NCBI GenBank assembly: GCA_029449245.1
Contig: JANATF010000009.1
Span: 1,550,001 to 1,614,000, forward strand
From: Mortierella alpina
Lineage: Eukaryota > Mortierellomycota > Mortierellomycetes > Mortierellales > Mortierellaceae
Length of the DNA: 64,000 bases
Direction: 5' to 3'
Made by a program: the position numbers and the translations under genes. This document shows positions 10,518-22,291 of the stretch, one piece after another. The notes under the pieces are model-generated. The model was not told where the DNA came from. It worked only from the letters and a program-made list of their open reading frames with translations, and did no database searches. Each line of letters starts with the position of its first letter. The stretch's first letter is position 1.

Positions 10518-13500
10518 TTAGAACTGGCGCCGGACCTTGGTCGTCGGCCCCGCCTTCTCCTGCACATCCACATCCACTCCAGGTCTCTTGCTCCTTATTC
10601 CCTGCCCCTTTCGCTGCTCCGCCTGCTGATCCTCTTTCGGCTTGTACTTTGCAGGACGACGGCCATCCACGATTTGAGCCTGGCAGACCGTCGCAATATT
10701 CTCTGATCCTACTGCATCCCGATCAAAATACATCTTGCACCTCTGACAGTATCTTGTTCGGCCCTTGATCTGGCGCAAAAAGTTGTCACAGTCTTGCCGT
10801 GGACACTTTGCGGAGGTGTAGTATTCATGTGCGCCCAGCACAAGATACCCCAAGGCTTTGGCCTATTACTTGCAAGAATTAGTTCCTTGTTCGCTTTTTT
10901 TTTTTTTTTTTTTTTTTTTCAAAAACAGTCATCGAGATCACTTGCCTTGATCACCAACTGTCGCTCAAGTCGTGAGTGTTTCGAGGCAAGGCCAGTCTGG
11001 CTGTTAAAACTGGCCAGTCCAATGCAGAGAACAACTTGCCGCTCCTCCTCCTCACGCTTTCGCCCCTCGGATCCTCCTGCTAGTCTCAAAATCGCTTTAA
11101 TCGACAAGTCAATCAGTGCCCTTTGAGCTTTTTTTAGATCCCAACTCTTCTTCAATACCCATGATGATCGGTAGAATGAAAGGAGTTTGCTGAGAATCGT
11201 GTTGGTTGATGTGTTGGTTAATGTGCTGGTTGATGTGCTGGCTGGAGATGATATGGTTGTTGATGTAAAGCTAGAGGCTGGCTGCAAAATATACGCGAAA
11301 TACTGAGAGAGTGTTGCTCGTGAAAAAGTCGGGATGTTGCTCTCTGCTTTGTCGATACGTGCATCCGCTTTGCGAGCCTCCAGCGCTTGTCTGTAGCGCG
11401 CATAGGGCACGTAGTGCATTTTTCTGGTGATCTTGACGATATGGCGCTCGTTTGGCTGTCTGGGGTCAAGCTTGGCAATAACAAGGGGATTAATCTCCCC
11501 AGGGTCGGCTCCAAGAATGATTGCATCTGTCAGCCGCTCCCGATCTTCTGGCTTGTCCAGCACAACCTCCAAGTTATCGAGAACTTTGCTCCTTTGGCGC
11601 CAGTTGATTGCGTACGCTGTTGATGCTGCCTGAGATGTGGATTCGACCTCTGATGAATCTTGAGCGGCGGTTGCGAAGGTGCTCTGTGCCTCAATGGTCG
11701 CTGTTCCAGAGGCAACCTGAGCCTGCAACATTTCCTTGGCGTCTGTGTCGAGGTCACGAACTGCAGTGAAGCCGCCTTCAATTTCCATTTCAGCATCCAT
11801 GTCACAAGCAAGGTCCTGATCCCGATTCTCCTCCTGCTCTGCGCTGCTGGTTGCTTTGCGTCGAGGGCACTTCGTATCATAGGCTAAGAGGTGAACTTCC
11901 AGGCCGTTGGTCACGATACTCCCTTTCAACCTGTACCGGGACTCGGAGACATTCTGCTGGACGGAGACTGATGCATATCCACCACATCCGAAAAGTCGCT
12001 CCATGAAACGACCGATATGGTCCCTCACGTACTCGACTGCAGCATTCTTGAACCTGAACGTCTCCAATTCTATCCTCCTTTTTTTGTTCATGGTCCGATC
12101 TTCTTGGCCCAGCTCGCATAGAACATCCTGAACAATCTTCTTGGTGTCGTCTCTTGCATAAAAAATGTCGAGGAGTGCGGTCTCGGACAGAACGACAAAT
12201 CCAGTAGCTAGCTTGGCTTTTGGGAAATCGCAGTACTGGCCAGAGGTGTTCATGCTGAAGAAGTGATCAATGTCACTCACTCCGTCGGGGTCAGGGTTCG
12301 GGTGCCCTTCAAACTAGAAATCAAACAGCATTGCAAGAATGAGTGAGTGATCGCTTCGGCGACATCATTAAACATCGGTTCTAGGCACTCACCACACAAT
12401 TCCTGTAGTGAGATCTTAGCGCTGCTTGTACTGATACCATCGCCATATCGGACATCGCAGTGATCGGTAGGTCAGGTAGGTCCTGTTTGAGTGGGGGGAA
12501 CTTCGTCATCTCCGAGAACAGGCTGTAGGCCTCTTTTGCCGACTCCGCCGCGGGTCTTGCAGATGTCGCCTTCGCCGCATATCCACCTTTTCCTGATGGC
12601 CCTCCATGATACAACATGCGTCCGAGGTTATACATAAATCCTGCGTCGTCAATGATCTGATTTAAAAGTGCCATCCTGGTGGGGCTGTTGGGCGGGGTGT
12701 TGTCGAGGAGGTGGGTGATGTAAATGGCCGTGGCGTAATACGCTCTGAGCTGAATGTCGTTCAGCAAGAACACAGCTGCCTGCAATTGCCTCCGCAATAT
12801 CTCAGCCTTCTGTCGATCCAAGCCCATATCCACGATGCGCCTGGTCACCGATCCAATCGTGAGAGCCTTGGTTTGGAATCTACTCCGTAGCTGGTGATCG
12901 TCAACGATAGCTGAGCGCAGTTGTCGCTTTTTCTCCGACGGTTTGATCTTCTTCTTCCCTTTTCGAGCCTTCTTGACAATGGACTTTTTCGCTGCCGGTG
13001 GCCGGGGACGAGGTCCTGGAACTCGGGGCGGAAGCTGGTGGTCATGGAGCTTGGATTTTGTCACATCGCTGTATTTGTGACCCGCAAGGATGGACTTCTT
13101 GCTCTTGAACACAGGTCGAAACTGATTTGGATGAGACTTGCGAGCGACGTAAAAGGGTGGCGAGGTCATCAAACTGCTCGCTCTCTGCGCCTTCATCGCC
13201 ACGCGCATTTGCATGAGCCGCTCAAGTTCTGCGACCCCGTCTGTAAAGTCCGAGTCGTGTCTGGCAGGGAGAGTCTCAAGCGACGTGGCTCTTTTGTCCA
13301 AAAAGACGTGGCTCGCGTTTTCAAAATGACTTGGTGCGACCTCAGCCGAGACTTTGGTCGCCGCAACCGCGTAGTAGAGATCCAGCATAGCTGCGCTCGT
13401 GGTGCTCGGGATCCTCTCGATGATGTCGGTGTTCCTAGCGAGGCCGAGTCCTTCGATGTTCTTGGAGAAGTCATTGTTGGAGACTGTCGCCAGCAGAGCC

Positions 13501-14177
13501 AGGTGCTTTTCAGTGGGTAGTCCCAATGCCTTTAGAGTGGCTCCCTTCGAGTAAACTCCATAGCCCTGGTGGTTGGGGAGTGGACGGAGGACGGTCATCA
13601 CGCCCTCAAAGCAAAGTAAATCGCTGTCCCCGGAGACGACCACGGCGTCTATCTGATTCGAAGCCAGCCCAGCTATGCACAGGTCCGCTTCAAAGGTGCA
13701 CCGGCAAAGAGTGACTTTTGTTGCCAGACCTTCCAGGACAGCCGCCATGGTCGCAGCAGGAACAACGAACACTCTCTTGAGGCACTTCCGGATGGTTTCA
13801 ACGACCGTTCTCGAGGTCCATTTCCCTGCGAGCGAGCGCTCCTTCATGCTGCTCAACGCCTTCTCCATCTTCTCCTTGGCCTTTTTCCTCTTCTCTTGTC
13901 GTTCCTGGTGTGCCTTCTCTTTCTCCTTTGTAGCTGCGCCATCACAGTGCACAAGACAGTGCTGCCCAAAGGTCTCTACGATGGTGTCACCGAGGTGAAC
14001 GCCAATCCTGTGCCCGTTCTCGATCGAGGTGTCCGTTTGCAACTGGTGCAGTAGCGGGGCGTAGTAGCAACCCAAGAAATCGACATGGAACATCTTGCCT
14101 GCCAGACTGGAGGGATGCACAGGAGGTGGACAGAGCCCTTTTGCCTTGAGCCGTTGATAGAGACCGGCCACGCCCAT
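10518..14177 (-). CDS. XPG/FEN1-like PIN nuclease fused to Fanzor (TnpB-like) nuclease
   Basis: Exons (minus): 14177-12393, 12313-10946, 10862-10518; all junctions phase 0, about 1165 aa. Residues 1-260: XPG-type start MGVAGLYQRL, then Asp33, Asp79, FEAD (Glu163/Asp165), GDSD (Asp184/Asp186) and NND (Asp236), matching the FEN1 metal-site pattern. A basic linker and helical region follow. Fanzor part: RuvC-I GADPGEINP (Asp about 865); no acidic residue in the usual RuvC-II segment but HEYYTS with Glu about 1064, the rearranged glutamate described for Fanzors; a C4 zinc finger (Cys 1071, 1076, 1090, 1093); and RuvC-III FDRDAVGSENIA (Asp about 1100). The second intron has a GC donor (AAG|GCAAGT). 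Expected role: RNA-guided DNA cleavage, with the PIN domain possibly processing flaps. Whether one mRNA covers all three exons needs proof. Confidence 0.75.
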
Positions 14178-15050
14178 CTAACAAGAAAGAAAGAAAGTCG
14201 CTTGTTAAGTAGTTTGCTGTATTGCTAAACACCCTGGGTTTGTATTGATATGAGCAGCCGAGCAGCCATATGAACTTACGATCAAAAGACGACCGTTTAC
14301 AGATAACGAAAGGTAGAGCGTGTAAGGGAGTGGACAGACGACAGAAGGTAAACGACACGAGACGAGACGAGAGAGAGAGAAGGTGAAAGTAGCTGGATAG
14401 GGATGGCGGCAATACGAGGAGATAGAGTGCGAGAGAATAGATGGTGGAAAAGCAGCGGCAGTGTGAGAGCAAGTGATTGATAGAGTAGAGTGAGGTCCAG
14501 AGCGAGAGTGAAAGGCGGCGACTAGGAGGCAAAGCGAGAGTGAGAGACTGAGACTGAGAAAAAGTCGAAAAGACAAAGAAGAGCAAGAAGGGCAAGACGA
14601 GCCTAAGATGCTCGAGGGCAAGAGAGAAATGAGAGAGCCAGTGTCGACAAGAGACAGCCCAACTGGCTGTTGATCAAACCTGGACGCTCGTCTCTGCCGT
14701 CCATTGGACATCACAATACTACTGTCTCTGAGCAGCTTAAGTGCTGTTGCCACGGCAGCATGTATACGAGACGCGTCCTGCGCATCCAGTCTCTTCCGAA
14801 AACAAACACCTTTCCTTTGCATCCGTCCCTCGTACATGCAGTCTTCAATCGCCCACACACTTACAGCACTTGCAAGCACTTGCAAGCACATAAGCCGCAA
14901 CAGCCACAGTAGCAAGAAGTATCAGCCATGAGAGTCAATCAAATGCCACCATTGAAAGTTCAAGATACTTGGATAAACGGCGCGATACGCAAATAGGCAG
15001 AAGGCAGCATTCCCTGAACTTTTTTATGGGCGGCATAAGGACACTCCATT
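14178..15050. other. 5' region of the XPG-Fanzor gene inside the element
   Basis: About 870 bp with no supported gene. Rich in GAGA/CTCT runs on the minus-strand leader (14360-14560), which create long but compositionally biased open frames. Probably promoter and leader. Confidence 0.5.
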
Positions 15051-15074
15051 GTTTCCTTTATAGAGAGTTGCCTG
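15051..15074 (-). repeat. Right terminal inverted repeat
   Basis: Reverse complement begins CAGGCAACTC and ends AAGGAAAC, with two mismatches to the left repeat. Followed by TA at 15075-15076. Confidence 0.85.
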
Positions 15075-15360
15075 TATCTGTCGTTTTGTTGACGAGCAAG
15101 GCCGATGTGTTTTCTCCTCATCACTCCTCTTTGCATCACCGCCGTCCTTCCATCATCTCCTCCACCGTCGCCCTGCATCGCCCTGCATCGCCCCCAGGAC
15201 CACCTGCTCATCATCCTCTCTCAGCACGGCTGATCATTGCCCTGGACCAGCATTACTCTTCGCATCCTCCACCGCAGCCAGCACAGCGCTCTCACCCCGT
15301 CCCTCTGTCTCAGCTATCCCCGCGGTAGTGTATGCCCCCGTCCGCCATTCATCCGCCGCC

Positions 15361-17475
15361 ATGAGAACACGTAGCTGTCGCGGCAGCTGTTACTACTGCC
15401 TGCTGCTGCTCGTGGCCTTGATCCCATTGGCATCTGCAGCAGTCCACAGGTACCACCCTCCTCTACTTTCCCTCTCCTTCAGTTAGCTATCGCTCGACAT
15501 TTGTCATATACTTTTGCCTGGCGAGAGAATGAACAATCCTGTTGACCAGATGTCCACTCCCCTCTTCCTCAACCCCCCATCCCGCTAGAATCTCGGTCGA
15601 CCAACGCCCTGGCATGAACCTCCGCTCTTCTCAGGTGCGGGCCCATTACGAATCCAGGGCTGCATTCATGTCCAAACTCCATAGCTTACGGGGTCAGAGC
15701 ACCACTGGCGACCCCCCACCTGCAGCGGCGCCCAGCGCAACCACTAGCCAGGCTGCTCACAACACTACTACCGAGGCAAGCATTGTACTAGCAGCAGCAA
15801 AGCGAGCACTATCACCACCACTACCACTGCCAATACCACTATCGGACACCAAGGATCCATACCCGCTAGCACCCACCATCTCGTTCTTGGACACTCTTGA
15901 CCAGGAACTCTCTGGTTTGCATAAGCGGGCTCTTGTTGGAGTTGCACCAGTACGCGGTGACCTGCTGGACAAGCAGTGGGTTGCGGCGATGATGATTGGA
16001 TCGTCACAGCAAGAGTTCTCGGTCATTTTCGACACGGGCAGCAGCGACCTCTGGGTGCCCTCGTCGAACTGCTTCTCACAGGCGTGCTTGTCCCTGCGAC
16101 GCTTCAACCCTTCAAAGTCAAGGTACCACAGTGTTTCTCTTTAGTCACGTAACGCGCCATTGTATCAAGGCGAACTAAGGAGGAGTTGTTATATATTCAC
16201 ACTCACCTGGTTTTTTTAACGACCACTCTTGCGTTCCCTCCAGCACTTTCCGGAGTCTCAATCAGCCATGGTCCATCAACTATGCGGACAGCTTAAGCGT
16301 GTCAGGCACGATCGGAGTGGACGATGTCACGATAGCCGGCATCAAAATTAGCAAGCAAACCTTTGGACCGGCATCTGTCGTTTACGGGAGCCAAACCGCT
16401 CTAGAGTTTGATGGCATGCTCGGTCTTGCTTTTGACTCCAACTCGGAAATCGGTAATATTCTCATCCCCATACCAAACACTACTGAGTGGGAAAAACAGG
16501 TTCATTGTTCCAGTGCATTTTTTGTTGTGCTCACACACATGAGAGTTTGGTTTCATTTTAATATAGGCGCTGCCACACCGGTAACCAACATGATGCTGCA
16601 GGGTCAGCTGGATGAACCAGTCGTTTCTGTCTGGCTCAACAAAGCCTCCAACCAGGATATAAGTCTTTCGAACGGCGGGCAGTTTATCTTTGGCGGTGTA
16701 GACGATTCGCTCTTCACAGGCGCGATTACCTATCTTCAAGTCACGTCCGCGGACGACTGGCAGGTCACAGTGGACGAGGTCCATATCGGGCGCAAGGGGC
16801 TTCCACTCTCGTCGTCCTCTGCCAAGGCTATCGTGGACACTGGATCGTCCTATATTTTGTTTCCGGACTACTTGGCCGTTGCCTTTCACCGTGAAATCCC
16901 CAACGCTCGTTACGACGACAAACTCGGTTGGCAGATCCCATGCTATTTAGCCAACTCGCGTACTGTAGGCGATTTGTCGTTCACGCTCGGGGGCGAGATG
17001 TTTAGTGTGCCGCTTTCGGATATTGTGATCCTGACCTCGGAGTACAAAGGATACTGTCTGTCCATTATCGACTCTTGGAAGGAGGTGGATGGCCACTCGA
17101 GTCAATCGGTAAGTCTATGGAAAAAAACATGAAACGTTGATCTCGGCGATATGGCTATCTCCACCTTGAAAAATGCACCTTTTCATATCTAACCTCGTAT
17201 GAGGATTCTCAATTTCATGTTTTTAGGGAATACTGCTTGGAGATTTGTTCATCAAGAACCAATACGTTGTTTTCGACTATGGAAAGCGGCGGATTGGGTT
17301 TGCACAAAAGGTCGATACGGCACCTGGAGGCATTGGTCTGAACGCCAGAGGCGCGGGAGCAAGCATCAGGCCTTGGAGGAAGGATGTGTCCTTTCAACAG
17401 CAGCCCGGCCAGATGATTGTCATCATGGCCATGACCATTCTGGCGACGCTTTTCTCATCTGCGTTGTCGTTGTAA
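15361..17475 (+). CDS. GPI-anchored pepsin-like aspartic protease
   Basis: Family A1 aspartic endopeptidase, likely yapsin-like at the cell surface. Exons: 15361-15449, 15589-16122, 16244-16452, 16567-17108, 17227-17475; 540 aa, phases consistent. Exon 1 encodes a signal peptide (LLLLVALIPLASAA). A pro-region of about 150 residues precedes the mature enzyme. Catalytic motifs are FDTGSSDLWVPSS (Asp about 178) and VDTGSSYILFP (Asp about 368); the flap tyrosine sits in INYADSLSVSGTIG. The C-terminus ends in a hydrophobic segment (MAMTILATLFSSALSL) directly before the stop, as expected for a GPI-anchor signal. The gene starts about 290 bp outside the right end of the TIR element. Confidence 0.9.
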
Positions 17476-20400
17476 ATGTACTATATTTCGTCTTGTCATA
17501 ATGTAATAATCTGTTTTTTTGGGATATGTCTGAATTCACAGCGTGATTGGCGACCGTTGGAAGAATAGCGTGGCCTAGCGGCGGCAATATTGGTCGGCTA
17601 TTCCTAGTCTATCAATGGCCCGATGTCTCTTTGAAACGAAAGCTGCAAAGAGCGTGCTCTCAGGGGGAGGGGGGAGGGTGTCAAAAATTCTTTGAAACGC
17701 GTGTTTTTCGAACGGTCGTGTTGCATTATGTAAGTGGGGACGAGCGGGTATATGTAAAAACAGGGCTCATTCATGCGCGGCCAGCCATAGAACAATGTCT
17801 GGGGGAAAATGTGAGCTTCACAGAGGAAGAGGAATGGTTCTGCATCGACTTCCTCTTGTTCATTAAGCAGATCACTGAACATATTGACAGGCTCTAAATG
17901 GAACTCTACTGCATGGATATCATGCTTCCAGGGGTTATAGCCTGGAGTCTGGCTTCTGAGCCGAGCCTATGGCCTGTGTCCAAGTCCCGCTCCAGAAAAA
18001 AAACAGAAAAAACCCCGTTATGAATGTTATGAAATGCCCGGCTGCATAGTTGACAAAGCCTACCAGAGCCGACCTGCAAAAATAGACCACCAGTGGGCGG
18101 CCCGAAGTGCACTCGTGTTTTCAACTGATCAAAACGCCATTGTGGCGACTGGCTCACTCCCTGACAGCCCCTACTACGTGTTCCGTTCATGCTGATGCAG
18201 CCCCGAAACGCTGCGCTATATAAACCGAGAACGGTCTTGGACCAGCTCACATCCTTCCCTTGCATCTTCGACAAAATAAGCATAGCTGTGGTGCTCAACA
18301 GTGTCCCACACCTCCTGATTTCGCTTGGAGCTCTATCTGTTCTACGTTACCGCGGATGAGGTAAACCCTCCTCATCGACCACCTCAGTTCATGCATCCCT
18401 ACTGCTCTGTGATCCACTGACCTCAGATCCCTCCCTGACCGCGGATTCTTGATCGCTGAGTCCTGTCCCAGCTCAATTTATATATTGCGTCTACTCTCTT
18501 TCGGAGACTCCGAGACTTGCCCTCAGCCAGCACTACACTTTCTACAAGGACTGACGCTCATTCTCCACCTTCTGACTTGTCTAACAGCATCCGTGTAAAG
18601 CCCAAGCTCAAGGTCATTCGATGTATGTACTACAGTCCCTTCAACCCCTTTTACCCCTGCACAGCTGGCATTGGCATTAAGACTACCCACCTCTTGGTCT
18701 CTGATCGGCTACTGCCCCCTCTAGCGCCTCTGTGTCCTTCCCCTGACATAGCCATTACATCTTTTCTTGTCCCTTATTTTCATAAACAATCCCTCGCTTT
18801 TTGGTTTGCATATCCTTGAACGAAGAGTCTGTGCGAAAATTGCTGTCTTCTTATAAAATGGAAGGGAAGGAGAGTGTCCTTACCACGTTTCTTGTCTGCA
18901 TATCCTTCCCCTTTTCACGCCTAATGCCTCTTCAAACTTTTGTCAACCCGATCTCAAACCAATAAGCAATTTAAGCATGCAGTTGCCGCCTTGGACTGCA
19001 TTACCTTTCGCCGCTGCCTTTTTTGAACGTACTTTTTTTTTTTTTTTTTTTTTTTTTGCCATTCCTTGACTACTCAACAGCAGTGCTCTCCAGCACGGCC
19101 TTGCCTCCTTTTTTTGTCGTTCCTAAAACGTTGTTCAATTTCCTTTTCAAGTCTAGTACTGGGTGGCCTGCCTGGCTCTCTGCCCGCACTCCGTATTTTC
19201 AATCATTCTTTCTGCAAGAGCTGGCTTTCCTAGACTCGCTTGCATAATCGCAAAGCATGCCCGCAAGACATTGAATGTTCAAGTTTGAAAGTCTGGGTAA
19301 GTTCAAAACTGGCAGGTGATCTGACAGGCGAAATTGGATCCAAGAGTAAGGTTCGACGAGAGGGGGGGGAAGGGGAGAAAGGAGCGAGTATCTGGTTATT
19401 TCCTGGCGCCCCGATGTGTCTCCTTTTTTTCTTCTACGCGCTCCGGGCTTGTTGAACAGCTTCTAATGTAATTATAGCTCTTCCATGCCCAAGTCTCCTT
19501 GAAAAAGAAAAAAAAAAGCTCAGGTTTGCAGTTTCTATAACGCGGCTTTTTTGTTGTCTGAGTCCTGGCTCTCTCTCTTTTTCTCTCTCGTTGCGACTAT
19601 TATTGTTGCCTCCCTTTCTTCTAGTCCCCGCCATTAGGCAAGTCCTTGTTCTAATTAGTTTTTTTTTTGGATACTTCAAAGTTCGTTGCTCCTGAGTGTT
19701 GCTGATGAAAGAGAAAAAGGATCTGAAAAGGAGTTGTGAACCTGGAAGGCGGATTGTCGTGGCCATCCAGTCTGTTAATGGCATCAATCATGAAGGAAAG
19801 CAGTGCATGCGACATTGATTACTTGGCTTTACGCCGGTAAGAGGGATAGCCACTCCTCGCCTGGTTGCATCACAGCCTTATGGTCCTTACTTACAGATCT
19901 TACTGTTCCGGCTGTTGCGAGAAGTTTCAATGCATCGACCTGATACACATTGCTCCTTGCCGGCTTTTTATTTTCAGAGTGATGATTGCTGAAGCTTGGA
20001 TCCAATTTCCTTTTCTCTTTGCCTTTATTGCTAGTGTGCATCGAACCCTTCTGTTTCTTTTTGATATTGCTGCAATTTCGCCAATCCTTTTTCCTCCACA
20101 GCTCAACAGCAGCTGTTGATTGTCCATCTGTACGACCCTTTCATGCCTGGCCTTTTGACACCCATCATCTGGTATGACAAAATCAAGCTGCGATGCAAAA
20201 AAAAGGGTGCATGACACGACCCTTCCCCCTTCTTCACTCCCTGCGCACTTCAGCAAAAAAGTCAATGCGCTGTACATGTACAGGACATGAATTGCAATGT
20301 TGCTTGCACAAAGTGGTTCTTCACCGGCACACAACAGAATGCGGCACACAAAAAATCTGTAGGAGGTCTGTCCACTTGGCCACGAGAACACATACCTCGC

Positions 20401-21416
20401 AGTGTCGACATGCACACTGGCATGCACAGAGACAAACGCGCATCAACCTACATGCCACTCGCAAAGAGTGCACATATTGCCTGGAGCGACTACCATGGCC
20501 TCTTGCTCACTTGTTTCGTGTCCTTACCCGTGGCTTGCTTTTTGCTCGCTTCCTGCGAAAAAAAGTGCTCTCTGTGTGCTTATTTATTGCACCTCTCTTT
20601 CGTCTCTCTCCCTTCTCTTCTCCCAGGCTCTGCTCCTTGACCAGCTCTGTTCCCATCACGATTCTCACTTGATTTTTTCTTTTTCTCTCTCAAAGAGAAG
20701 AAACAAAATCCCCTTCCCTTCCCTTTCTTTCCTACCTTCCCTTGTCATCATCTGTTCCCATCCTCATCCATCCTGGCCCATACCCACTTGCTTCGCGCCT
20801 TCGCTTTCACCCTCTGCCCGTCCTCCTGATACGTTTTCTCTCCAAAACCGTCCTCTTCACTCACCGATAAAGTATCCGGCCTTCTCTTCTCTTTCCCCGT
20901 CACTCTCTCCTTCTCTCTCTGTCTTTCTCTCTGCTCATCTCTTCTCAACTCCTTCACTCTCTTCTGCCTCTCTCTGACGGAACCCTCTCCTCGTTTGAAA
21001 TTGTACATGGCTTGTTGTTTTTTAGTTGTTGTAACCGCAACTCGTTCGCCCTTGAAAATAGTTGCGCAAACCCACAGACCAACTAACCATAAATTCTTGC
21101 CTTTGTCTATCGTACAAACGCGTTTCTTCACTCAACATCAAATAGAGGTCAACTTTCTGCTCGCATATCCCTTCCCCTCCCCTTCCTCACCTTCGTCTCT
21201 CAACGCCTGGTTCCCTCATTTCAACCTACATCCCAACAATAACGGTTCCATTTCACTACTACGCGACCTTTTTGGCTCACCGCGCAAACTTTTAGTCTTC
21301 ACGTCGGCTACTCTTCTCGGATATCTTTTTACGACCTCAGATTCTTTATTCAGTCCAAACTTCACGTCGCTCGGAGCCTAAACTTTTCTCACCCCAGTTG
21401 TCCTAACCCAACACAG
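17476..21416. other. Long intergenic / leader region
   Basis: Almost 4 kb without a supportable protein gene. A TATA box (CTATATAAACC, about 18212) on the plus strand is followed by possible tiny exons (ATGAG|GTAAAC near 18356), but no coherent protein results. Long T runs occur at 19031-19056, and 20600-21000 is strongly CT-rich, as in fungal core promoters, probably the kinase promoter. Short open frames on both strands here (for example 17547-17897) have no recognisable motif. Confidence 0.5.
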
Positions 21417-22286
21417 GTAAGGACTGAAGTCTCCATTCCTTTCATTGCGAAGAAGAGAATGCTGCACGGCCGCGACATTTGCCATTGCAACGCGTTCCAT
21501 GCTGCTTTTTTTGTGACCTCCACGGAAAAGAGTTTGTGCTCCAACTATGTCACGAATCCCCTCCACGTTTAGACTTTTTGGGTGGTTCTTGTATGTGTCA
21601 TTACTTGTGTGTGCGGAGGACTGAGGTGGCATGCTTGTCGTGGGTGGAAGGTCTGTGGCTCTGCCTGTTTCTTTGTACGCTTTGCATATCCGGCCCCTCC
21701 ATCTCCTTTTTTTTTCCTTCTATCTCTTGCTTGTCCCTACTTCATGCGGCTGAACGGGCAGGAGCCAGCTGTGAGGCGGACATGCACCAAAATCCGTCGA
21801 TTTACATGCAGGGTGAGGCAGCCGAGAGAGCGAGAGAGAGAGCGAGAGAGAGAAAGAGAGAAAAGAGACCCAAGAGGCCGAGAACCAGAGAGGGGTGGGG
21901 GGCGAAGGCTGCAAAGAGGAGTGAGCGAGTCTCGCATGTCGAGGTCCCTCTTGCATACGGTCCGCAATCTAGCGCGCGTCATCGTGCGGATACCCTCTTT
22001 CGCTTTTTTTTTTTTTTGCATTACATGCATATCGTCCTTGTTCATCCTGCCTGCCTCCCATGGCTACTTTGTTGAAAACCACAGCCATGTGCGTTCCCAT
22101 CAGACTTAGCCCTCTCGCACGCCCCTTTTTTTCAGTCTGTGCGAAGCCCGATGTGTGAGGAGACAAAAACGCACTTTGGAGCCAGCTTGGAATCGCACTT
22201 TTTTTGCCCACGGGTCGTGGGGTTAGGCGATTCATACTGACCTATCGTGCCTCCTTTTTTTTCTACTCCTCCTGGTCCGGTAACAG
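21417..22286 (+). other. Putative leader intron of the kinase gene
   Basis: CAACACAG|GTAAGG at 21417 is a strong donor after a CT-rich promoter, and GGTAACAG|CCATC at 22286 is an acceptor five bases before the kinase ATG. An intron of about 870 bp in the 5' UTR is inferred; it contains AG-rich repeats (21825-21870) and a T12 run near 22007. Confidence 0.4.
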
Positions 22287-22291
22287 CCATC

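Larger units (their letters stand above)
10275..15074. mobile_element. 4.8-kb TIR element carrying XPG-Fanzor fusion
   Basis: Bounded by inverted repeats of 24 bp (left 10275-10298, right 15051-15074; 22 of 24 positions match) beginning CAG and containing ACTCTCTATAAAGGAAAC. Each end is flanked directly by the dinucleotide TA (10273-10274 and 15075-15076), the target duplication of Tc1/mariner/pogo-type transposons. Length is exactly 4800 bp. The only gene inside is the XPG-Fanzor gene on the minus strand; no DDE transposase is visible, so the element is either mobilised in trans or moved by an unrecognised activity. Eukaryotic Fanzor genes are known to ride inside mariner-like and other transposons, so this setting supports the assignment. 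Confidence 0.85.

Noticed and set aside
18356-18620. Tiny exons after the TATA box at 18212 (ATGAG|GTAAAC ... CTCAG|ATCC)
   Set aside because: Splicing gives only about 55 residues of no recognisable protein, and the alternative frame needs another acceptor; not enough to call a gene.
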